Assembly (NCBI RefSeq): GCF_022846655.1 | Contig: NZ_AP025667.1 | Coordinates: 3,943,001-4,007,000, forward strand | Source: Streptomyces seoulensis | GTDB taxonomy: Bacteria; Actinomycetota; Actinomycetes; Streptomycetales; Streptomycetaceae | Direction of reading: 5' to 3' | DNA length: 64,000 bases | Shown: in pieces, positions 40,905 to 47,391 of the stretch | Numbering within the stretch: the first letter of the stretch is position 1 | Layout: each line of letters begins with the position of its first letter | Position numbers and translations under genes: made by a program | The notes under the pieces: model-generated | Databases searched by the model: none | Seen by the model: only the letters and a program-made list of their open reading frames with translations | What the model was told of the DNA's origin: nothing

Positions 40905-41156
40905 ATGGGCCTGTTCACCCAGATAGTGACCCTCCCCCTGGCACCGGTGCGCGGTGTCGGATGGGTGATGGAACGCGTCCTGGAGGCGGCCGAGGACGAG
41001 TACTACGACCCCGCGCCCGTCCAGAGCGAACTCGCCGCGCTGGAGAAGCAGTTGCTCGCCGGGGAGATCGACGAGGAGACGTTCGACCGGCGCGAGGACG
41101 AACTGCTCGACCGGCTGGAGGAGATACGGAACTTCCGGCAGAACCGACAGCCCTGA
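40905..41156 (+). CDS. gvpG: Gas vesicle protein GvpG
   Basis: An 83-residue protein: MGLFTQIVTLPLAPVRGVGW, VQSELAALEKQLLAGEIDEE, FDRREDELLDRLEEIR. This is the typical GvpG helical layout. GAGGGA lies 4-5 nt before the ATG. It is an accessory assembly factor. Confidence 0.93.
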   Translation: MGLFTQIVTLPLAPVRGVGWVMERVLEAAEDEYYDPAPVQSELAALEKQLLAGEIDEETFDRREDELLDRLEEIRNFRQNRQP

Positions 41157-41186
41157 TCCGGCACGAGGGAACACGAGGCCACCATC

Positions 41187-41729
41187 GTGAGTGAACCACT
41201 GGGCAACCGGCTCGGCTCCAGCCCGTCGCGGGCGGCGCCGGCGTACGGGCAGGGCTCGTCCGCCAATCTCGCCGACATCCTCGAACGCGTCCTCGACAAG
41301 GGCATCGTGATCGCGGGTGACATCCAGATCAACCTGCTCGACATCGAACTGCTGACGATCAAACTCCGGCTGCTGGTCGCCTCCGTGGACAAGGCGAAGG
41401 AGATGGGCATCGACTGGTGGGAGCACGATCCCTCGCTGTCCTCACGGGCCAGGAACGAGCACTCGCTCGCCGAGGAGAACCGCCGCCTGCGGGAGGAACT
41501 GGCCTCCCTCCGGGAGCCGGAGGAGCTTCTCGAGGCCGAGCCGGAGCTGCTCGACGAGGAGGAGCCCGAGGAGGAGGAAGAGGAGGAAGTCGAAGAGGCC
41601 GAGGTGGAGGAGGAGCCCGAGGAGGAAGAGGAAGAGGAGGAAGTCGAAGAGGCCGAGGTGGAGGAGGAGCCGGAGCCCGAGCCGAAGCCGCGCCCCGCCC
41701 GCCGCCGGAAGCGGAGCCGCGATGAGTGA
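41187..41729 (+). CDS. gvpJ: GvpA-like protein GvpJ with acidic tail
   Basis: A 180-residue protein. Residues ~25-75 (NLADILERVLDKGIVIAGDI, QINLLDIELLTIKLRLLVAS, VDKAKEMGIDWW) are a GvpA-family core of the GvpJ type. The remaining ~105 residues include a predicted coiled coil (LAEENRRLREELASLREPEE) and a long Glu stretch containing an 18-residue duplication, ending in Arg/Lys. GTG start with GAGG 8 nt upstream. Its stop overlaps the start of gvpL by 8 nt. Confidence 0.9.
   Translation: MSEPLGNRLGSSPSRAAPAYGQGSSANLADILERVLDKGIVIAGDIQINLLDIELLTIKLRLLVASVDKAKEMGIDWWEHDPSLSSRARNEHSLAEENRRLREELASLREPEELLEAEPELLDEEEPEEEEEEEVEEAEVEEEPEEEEEEEEVEEAEVEEEPEPEPKPRPARRRKRSRDE
41582..41671 (+). repeat. 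54-bp in-frame duplication in the gvpJ tail
   Basis: The 36-bp block beginning GGAGGAAGTCGAAGAGGCCG occurs at 41582-41617 and again at 41636-41671, exactly 54 bases (18 codons) apart. The result is a duplicated EEVEEAEVEEEP peptide. Confidence 0.85.
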
Positions 41730-42531
41730 CCTCATGACGTACGTGTACGGCGTGACCCGCGCCGACGACGCGCTGGCGGACCGGGTGGCCGCGCTGGAGG
41801 GCGTGGTCGGCGCCCCCGTGCATCTGGTGCCCGGCGGCGACGGCCTGGTGCTGGTGGCGAGTCAGGTGCCGGCGGAGGACTTCCGGGAGCAGACGCTGCG
41901 CCGGCGCCTGGAGGACCTGGACTGGCTGACGGAGGTGGCACGTGCCCACCACGGGGTCGTGGAGGCGGTCGCCGCGTACACCACCGTGCTCCCGCTGCGC
42001 CTGGCCACCGTCTACCTCGATGACGCACGGGCACGCGAAGTACTGGACAGCGGACGGGAGTTGTTCGCCGACCGGCTGGCGCGGCTCTCGGGGCACGTCG
42101 AGTGGGGCGTGAAGGTCTACGTGGACCCCTCGGCCGCACCCGAGACACCCCCCGCCCCCACCGAGGCCGAGTTGAGCCCCGGCCGCTCGTACCTGCGCGG
42201 CCGCAGACAGCAGCAGCGGGTGCGGGACACCGTCCACGAGGCGGCCCAGCGGGCGGCCTCGGGCATCGAGGCGGCGGGGCGGGAGTACGCCACCGAGCGG
42301 GCCCGGCACCGGGTGCAGCAGGGCACGCTCGCCGAGGCGGCGGGCGAGAACGTCGTCAACGACGCCTATCTGGTGCCGCTGGAGAGCGGCGAGGCGTTCC
42401 GGGCCGAGGTGGCGCGGGCCGCCGACGGGCTGGCGGGAGTACGGATCGAGATCACGGGCCCGTGGGCGCCGTACTCCTTCGCCATGGCGTCCGAGGAGAC
42501 CGGCGGCGACGCGGCGGGGGCCGGGCCGTGA
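41722..42531 (+). CDS. gvpL: Gas vesicle protein GvpL (GvpL/GvpF family)
   Basis: A 269-residue protein. TYVYGVTRADDALADRVAAL begins the domain, ARAHHGVVEAVAAYTTVLPLRLATVY is the GvpL/F signature and GPWAPYSFAMASEE the usual ending. A Pro-rich insertion and a helical segment (residues ~135-200) make it slightly longer than gvpF. The stop TGA overlaps the GTG of gvpS. Confidence 0.93.
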   Translation: MSDLMTYVYGVTRADDALADRVAALEGVVGAPVHLVPGGDGLVLVASQVPAEDFREQTLRRRLEDLDWLTEVARAHHGVVEAVAAYTTVLPLRLATVYLDDARAREVLDSGRELFADRLARLSGHVEWGVKVYVDPSAAPETPPAPTEAELSPGRSYLRGRRQQQRVRDTVHEAAQRAASGIEAAGREYATERARHRVQQGTLAEAAGENVVNDAYLVPLESGEAFRAEVARAADGLAGVRIEITGPWAPYSFAMASEETGGDAAGAGP

Positions 42532-42773
42532 GCACGCCCGACCGGCCGGCCGCCGACGAGCCGCTGGCGCAGCGGCAGGTCGCCCTCATCGACCTCCTGG
42601 ACCGCCTGCTGAGCGGTGGGGTCGTCCTCACCGGCGACGTGGTGCTCTCCATCGCCGGCATCGATCTGGTGCGGGTCTCGCTGCGGGCGCTGATCGTGTC
42701 CATCAGCTCGGAGGTGCCCTCCCCGTTCGCGGAGACGAGATCGATCGCGCAGCGGGGCGGACATGACGGCTGA
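42528..42773 (+). CDS. gvpS: GvpA-like gas vesicle protein GvpS
   Basis: An 81-residue protein. QRQVALIDLLDRLLSGGVVL, TGDVVLSIAGIDLVRVSLRA and LIVSISSE give the compact GvpA-family core with little tail. In Streptomyces clusters the member at this position between gvpL and gvpK is named GvpS. The GTG start overlaps the gvpL stop (GTGA). The 3' end overlaps gvpK by 11 nt. Confidence 0.88.
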   Translation: MSTPDRPAADEPLAQRQVALIDLLDRLLSGGVVLTGDVVLSIAGIDLVRVSLRALIVSISSEVPSPFAETRSIAQRGGHDG

Positions 42774-43173
42774 GAAGGAGCGGGGCGGGCCGGAGCGGCG
42801 CAGGGCCGAGGTCGCGGCGGCCGCCGAGCGGGCCTTCCGGCTGCTGCCCGCCGCGCCCGGCGACCTGGCACCCTCCGGCGAGCGGGCGCCCGCCCCGGCA
42901 CGCCGGATCACCGCCGATCCCGACACGGTGGAGCGGGACCTGATGAAGCTGGTCCTCACCCTGGTCGAGCTGCTGCGTCAGCTCATGGAACGCCAGGCGC
43001 TGAACCGCGTAGACGAGGGCGATCTGACCGAGGAGGAGGAAGAGCGCCTGGGCGCGACGCTGATGCTCCTGCACGACCGCATGACCGGGCTGTGCGCGCG
43101 GTACGGACTGGCGATGGAGGACCTCAACCTCGATCTCGGCCCGCTGGGCACGCTGCTGCCGCCCCCGGAGTGA
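42763..43173 (+). CDS. gvpK: Gas vesicle protein GvpK
   Basis: A 136-residue protein. RRITADPDTVERDLMKLVLT, LVELLRQLMERQALNRVDEG, DLTEEEEERLGATLM and LCARYGLAMEDLNLDLGPLG match GvpK, including the conserved ERQAxRRxE-type helix. It is the last gene of the gvpOAFGJLSK series and overlaps gvpS. It converges with the oxidoreductase gene. Confidence 0.93.
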   Translation: MTAEKERGGPERRRAEVAAAAERAFRLLPAAPGDLAPSGERAPAPARRITADPDTVERDLMKLVLTLVELLRQLMERQALNRVDEGDLTEEEEERLGATLMLLHDRMTGLCARYGLAMEDLNLDLGPLGTLLPPPE

Positions 43174-43194
43174 GGGCGGCAGCGGCGGCGGGGG

Positions 43195-45519
43195 TCACTC
43201 GTGCCAGTGGGTGGGCTTGGTGCCGGGAGGCGGGTTGCCCGGTTCGAGCCGGACCACGAACCCCTTGGAGGTGGGCTGGTTGCTGATCTCTGCGACGCTG
43301 TCGAGCGGGATCAGCGGCTGCACCTCCGGGTAGTACGCGGCCGCGCACCCTCGGCTGGTGGGGTAGGGGATGACCTCGAAGCCGTTCACCCGGCGGTCGA
43401 CGTCGTCGTGCCAGACGCCGATGATGTCGACGAACTGACCTCTGACCAGCCCGAGATCGACCATGTCCTCGGGGTTGATCATGATGATGTTGCGGCGCCC
43501 GTGGATACCGCGGTACCGGTCGTTGTTGGTGTACGGGATGGTGTTCCACTGGTCGTGCGAGCGCGTGCTCTGCAGGACCAGGTGGCCGGGGGGCGCGGCG
43601 GACATGTCCCACTGGTTGACGGTGAACATGGCCTTGCCGGTGGCCGTGGCGTAGACGCCCTCGTTGACCGGGTTCGGGAGCTTGATGCCGCCGGGCCGGG
43701 AGACGCGCCGGTTGAAGTCGAAGAAGCCGGGGATGATCTCGGCCACCCGGTCGCGGATGTTGCCGTAGTCGGCCTCGAACTCCAGCCAGGGGATGTCCAC
43801 CCGGTCACCGAGGGTGCGCTCGGCCAGGCGGCACAGGATGGCCACCTCGCTGAGCAGCAGCCGGGAGGCGGGGCGGAGCTTGCCGTAGGAGGTGTGCACC
43901 TCGCTGGAGGTGTTCTCCACGGTGACGAACTGGACGCCGCCGGCCTGGATGTCGATCTCGGTGCGGCCCAGGCAGGGCAGGATCAGCGCGGTCTCGCCGG
44001 TGACGGTGTGCGCCTTGCTGAGCTTGGTGGAGATCTGCGCGGTGACCTTGCAGCGGCGCATGGCGGCGTCAGTGACGTCGGTGTCGGGGGCGGCCCGTAC
44101 GAAGTTGCCCGCCAGCGACAGGAACACCTTGACCTTGCCCTCGGCCATGGCCTTGACGGCCTTCACCGCGTCGTAGCCGTGGTGGCGGGGCGGCTCGAAG
44201 CGGAACTCGGACTTCAGCGCGTCCAGGAACTCGTCGGGCATCTGCTCCCACACGCCCATGGTGCGGTCGCCCTGGACGTTGCTGTGCCCGCGCACGGGGC
44301 TGGCGCCGCAGCCGATCCGGCCCAGGTTGCCGCGCAGCATCAGGAAGTTGACGATCTCGCGGACGGTCGGCACGCCGTGCCGCTGCTGGGTGACACCCAT
44401 GGCCCAGCAGACGATGACGCTCTTGGCGTGCATGACGTAGTCGTGGGCCTCCTCGATCTGCTCCCTGGTGAGCTGGGTGGCCTTGAGGATGTCGTCCCAG
44501 GAGATGCTGCGGGCGTGCTGGGCGAACTCCTCGAAGCCGGAGGTGTGGTCGGCGATGAAGTCGTGGTCGAGCACCGTGCCGGGCGCGGCCTCCTCGGCCT
44601 CCAGCAGCAGCTTGTTGAGCCCCTGGAACAGGGCCAGGTCACCGCCGCTGCGGATGTGCAGGAAGAGGTCGGAGATCTTGACGCCGTCGCCGATCACGCC
44701 CCGGATCTGCTGCGGGTTCTTGAACCGCATCAGGCCGGCCTCGGGCAGCGTGTTCACCGCGATGATCTTGCCGCCGTTGTCCTTGCACTCCTCCAGCGCG
44801 GACAACTGGCGCGGGTGGTTCGTCGCCGGGTTCTGGCCGACCAGGAAGACCAGGTCGGACTGGTAGATGTCGTCCAGCGAGACGGTTCCCTTGCCGGTGC
44901 CCAGCGTCTCGTGCAGGCCGAAGCCGCTGGTCTCGTGGCACAGGTTGCTGCAGTCCGGCAGGTTGTTGGTGCCGAAGGCGCGGGCGAAGAGCTGGAGCAC
45001 GAACGCCGACTCGTTGCTGGCCCGGCCCGAGGTGTAGAAGCACGCCTCGTCCGGCGAGTCCAGGGCCTTCAGCTCGTCGGCGAGCAGGTCCAGGGCGTCG
45101 GCCCAGCTGATCGGCTCGTAGTAGTCCGAGTCGGCCCGCTTGATCATGGGCTCGGTGAGGCGGCCCTGCTGGTTGAGCCAGAGGTCGGACTGCTCGTTGA
45201 GCCAGGAGACGGGGTGGGCACGGAAGAACTCACGGGTGATCCGGCGCCCCGTGGCCTCGTCGTTGATGTGCTTGGCACCGTTCTCGCAGTACTCGTTCAT
45301 GTGCCGGTGACCCGGTGCCGGGTCGGCCCAGGCGCAACCCGGGCAGTCGATGCCGCCGACCTGGTTCATGGTCAGCAGCGTCGTCGCCGTGGTCTTCAGC
45401 GATGCCTCGTCGAGGGAGTACTCCAGGGCGTGCGTCACCGCCGGGATGCCCGCCGCCCACTTCTTGGGCGGGCTGACGGTCAGCGGCTCGTCGGGCTCGT
45501 GCTTCGGCGCCTTCTTCAT
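43195..45519 (-). CDS. FdhF/YdeP-family molybdopterin oxidoreductase
   Basis: A 774-residue protein. IDCPGCAWADPAP holds the Cys pair of the N-terminal part, GRASNESAFVLQLFARAFGTNN and SNLCHETSGFGLHETLGTGKGT the cofactor region, and MGVTQQRHG and RGNLGRIGCGASPVRGHSNVQGDRTMG the molybdopterin-binding segments. The C-terminal dinucleotide-binding domain is present. The group resembles formate dehydrogenase H but its reaction is uncertain; E. coli YdeP is linked to acid resistance. AGAGG ~8 nt before the ATG. The SRPBCC gene is upstream in the same direction. Confidence 0.92.
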   Translation of the reverse strand: MKKAPKHEPDEPLTVSPPKKWAAGIPAVTHALEYSLDEASLKTTATTLLTMNQVGGIDCPGCAWADPAPGHRHMNEYCENGAKHINDEATGRRITREFFRAHPVSWLNEQSDLWLNQQGRLTEPMIKRADSDYYEPISWADALDLLADELKALDSPDEACFYTSGRASNESAFVLQLFARAFGTNNLPDCSNLCHETSGFGLHETLGTGKGTVSLDDIYQSDLVFLVGQNPATNHPRQLSALEECKDNGGKIIAVNTLPEAGLMRFKNPQQIRGVIGDGVKISDLFLHIRSGGDLALFQGLNKLLLEAEEAAPGTVLDHDFIADHTSGFEEFAQHARSISWDDILKATQLTREQIEEAHDYVMHAKSVIVCWAMGVTQQRHGVPTVREIVNFLMLRGNLGRIGCGASPVRGHSNVQGDRTMGVWEQMPDEFLDALKSEFRFEPPRHHGYDAVKAVKAMAEGKVKVFLSLAGNFVRAAPDTDVTDAAMRRCKVTAQISTKLSKAHTVTGETALILPCLGRTEIDIQAGGVQFVTVENTSSEVHTSYGKLRPASRLLLSEVAILCRLAERTLGDRVDIPWLEFEADYGNIRDRVAEIIPGFFDFNRRVSRPGGIKLPNPVNEGVYATATGKAMFTVNQWDMSAAPPGHLVLQSTRSHDQWNTIPYTNNDRYRGIHGRRNIIMINPEDMVDLGLVRGQFVDIIGVWHDDVDRRVNGFEVIPYPTSRGCAAAYYPEVQPLIPLDSVAEISNQPTSKGFVVRLEPGNPPPGTKPTHWHE

Positions 45520-45594
45520 GGGTGATGCCTCTCGCTCTGTCCTGCGGGACGCAGGGGGCCGCTCGGTCGTCCGGCGTCGCGTGTCGGCTCGGGG

Positions 45595-46113
45595 TCAGCC
45601 GACGGGCCACTTGGGGACGCGGCTCCTGGGCGGGTCCGGCTCGGAGGGCGAGACCCGGCCGTTGTGGATGGAGCCCCGCCAGGCGCCGCTGGCGTCGCCG
45701 AGACCCTCGATGAACTCCTTGAAGTTCTCGAGCGACTCGTGGACGAGCTTGCGCGCCCGCTTCGCCGAGTCCGGCAGCCGGCCGCTGAGCCCGTGGGGCT
45801 CGATGTGCATGCTGATCGTGATCACGGTGCGGTCCGGTGCGGCCTCGCGGAAGGACACGTCGCCCCACAGCCAGGGGTCACGGCCCACGCTTCGCCAGGC
45901 GATCAGCTTGTCCGGCTCCTGTTCCACGATCTCGGCCATGAACTCCTTGCTGAAGAGTCCCGTCTTCACCTTCCACCGGGTCATCGCGGGGCCTACCTGA
46001 TCCACGCGCTGCACGGCGGTCATGATCCGGGGAAAGCTCTTGAACTGGGTCCACTGGTCGTACGCGGTGCGGACGGGTACTCGGACCTCGACCGACTCTT
46101 CGATACTGCTCAT
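45595..46113 (-). CDS. SRPBCC (START-like / polyketide cyclase-type) protein
   Basis: A 172-residue protein. VRVPVRTAYDQWTQFKSFPR, FMAEIVEQEPDKLIAWRSVG and GLSGRLPDSAKRARKLVHES, then WRGSIHNGRVS, parallel the SRPBCC domain of the protein at 37.1-38.1 kb in the same order. It lacks that protein's N-terminal extension and acidic tail. The ligand is unknown. GGTGG lies ~3-6 nt before the ATG. It is separated from the oxidoreductase by 75 nt on the same strand. Confidence 0.87.
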   Translation of the reverse strand: MSSIEESVEVRVPVRTAYDQWTQFKSFPRIMTAVQRVDQVGPAMTRWKVKTGLFSKEFMAEIVEQEPDKLIAWRSVGRDPWLWGDVSFREAAPDRTVITISMHIEPHGLSGRLPDSAKRARKLVHESLENFKEFIEGLGDASGAWRGSIHNGRVSPSEPDPPRSRVPKWPVG

Positions 46114-46197
46114 GGTCCACCTGCTTCCAGGCACGGATGAATCCAGTCTTGCCGGACCCCGCACCCGTCGCCACAGCGAGATATGGGCAGTTACAGC

Positions 46198-46207
46198 CGC
46201 ATATGCG
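46198..46207. promoter_or_regulatory. Palindrome CGCATATGCG in an AT-rich promoter region
   Basis: A perfect 10-bp palindrome 25-34 nt upstream of the SDR start codon, within a locally AT-rich divergent region (GAGATATGGGCAGTTACAG precedes it). Candidate operator or promoter element. Confidence 0.35.
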
Positions 46208-46231
46208 AGCTTTTCGGCGGAAGGTAAGGAT

Positions 46232-47236
46232 ATGACGCATACCGACGACACCCTGTCCGAGGGGATGTCCGCGCTGGTCACGGGTGGTTCCCGGGGTCTC
46301 GGCCTGCTGACGGCCGCGGAGCTGGCGGGTCGCGGATGCGAGGTGACGATCCTCGCGAGGGATTCCGCGGAATTGGCCCGGGCGATGGGATGGATACAGC
46401 GCCGGACGGGCCGTACCGTCCGCGCGGTGGTGTGCGACGTACGTGACCAGGGCGCGGTGTCGGCGGCGGTCGACGAGGCCGCGGCGGCAGGCGGCGGGCT
46501 GGACGTGGTGATCGCCAACGCGGGTGTCATCCAGGTCGCCCCGGCCGAGGCGGCGGGCAGCGGGGCCTTCCGTGACGCCATGGCGACGATCTTCGAGGGC
46601 ACCCTGTACACCTGTCTGGCCGCACTGCCCCATCTGCGCCGCAGCCCGGCGGGCGGCCGCCTCGGCCTCATCGGCTCCGTCGGCGCACTCGTCTCACCGC
46701 CGCACCTTGTCCCCTACTCCTGCGCGAAGGCCGCCGTGCGCGCGCTGGGCGAGGGGCTCCAGGCGGAGACGGCCGGAAGCGCGGTGAGCGTGACGACCGT
46801 CCATCCGGGCCTGATGCGCACCGGCTCGCACCTCCAGGCGGAGTTCGGCGGGCGGGCGGAGGAGGAGTACGCCTGGTTCTCCACGCTGGCGGGCACGCCG
46901 GTGCTGTCCATGGACGCGGAGCGCGCGGCGCAGAAGGTGGTCCAGGCGGTGGAGCGCCGCCGCACCCGCGTGGTCCTCACTCCGGCGGCCCGTCTGGCCT
47001 CGGTGGCCCACGGCGTGGCCCCCACGGCGACGACCCGCGCCACCGGCCTCGCCGCCCGTACCCTGCCCCGGTCCCCCACGGACGCCAACCCCCACCCCCT
47101 GCGTCAGGGCCACTCCCTCCACATCCCCCGCACCCCCACCTGGCGCCGAGCCCTCAACAAGGCCGGCCGAGCCCTGAACGACCGAGCGGCCCGCCGGTAC
47201 AACCAGAGGACACCGGGACCGCCTACGAGCGCGTGA
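46232..47236 (+). CDS. Short-chain dehydrogenase with basic C-terminal extension
   Basis: A 334-residue protein. LVTGGSRGLGLLTAAELAG is the TGxxxGxG motif, VVIANAGVI the NAG motif, IGSVGALVSPPHLVPYSCAKAAV supplies Ser and YxxxK. Residues ~255-334 form an Arg/Pro/Thr-rich tail with an amphipathic start (RLASVAHGVAPTATTRATGL), longer than in typical SDRs of ~250 residues. AAGGTAAGGA precedes the ATG at 46232. The substrate is unknown. Confidence 0.9.
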   Translation: MTHTDDTLSEGMSALVTGGSRGLGLLTAAELAGRGCEVTILARDSAELARAMGWIQRRTGRTVRAVVCDVRDQGAVSAAVDEAAAAGGGLDVVIANAGVIQVAPAEAAGSGAFRDAMATIFEGTLYTCLAALPHLRRSPAGGRLGLIGSVGALVSPPHLVPYSCAKAAVRALGEGLQAETAGSAVSVTTVHPGLMRTGSHLQAEFGGRAEEEYAWFSTLAGTPVLSMDAERAAQKVVQAVERRRTRVVLTPAARLASVAHGVAPTATTRATGLAARTLPRSPTDANPHPLRQGHSLHIPRTPTWRRALNKAGRALNDRAARRYNQRTPGPPTSA

Positions 47237-47339
47237 GGGGCTTGCGCCAGACGAGTGAGTACCGGCGCAGCACATGCCGCCGATAACGCACACCGGGCAA
47301 CAGCCGCCGGGCAGCGGCCCGCACCTCCCCGTAGCTCAT
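47223..47339 (-). CDS. Possible small basic protein (38 aa)
   Basis: MSYGEVRAAARRLLPGVRYR is followed by a Tyr/Arg/Trp-rich stretch (RHVLRRYSLVWRKP) and a TAG that overlaps the end of the SDR gene on the other strand. I believe short Arg-rich proteins of this style occur in streptomycetes, but I cannot name a family. The ribosome site is weak (GGA 3-4 nt before the ATG). Kept at low confidence. Confidence 0.35.
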   Translation of the reverse strand: MSYGEVRAAARRLLPGVRYRRHVLRRYSLVWRKPLTRS

Positions 47340-47391
47340 CGTTCCAGTACGGGTCCGGGGCGGGTCGGGGCATGGGGGCAGGGTAGAGGGG

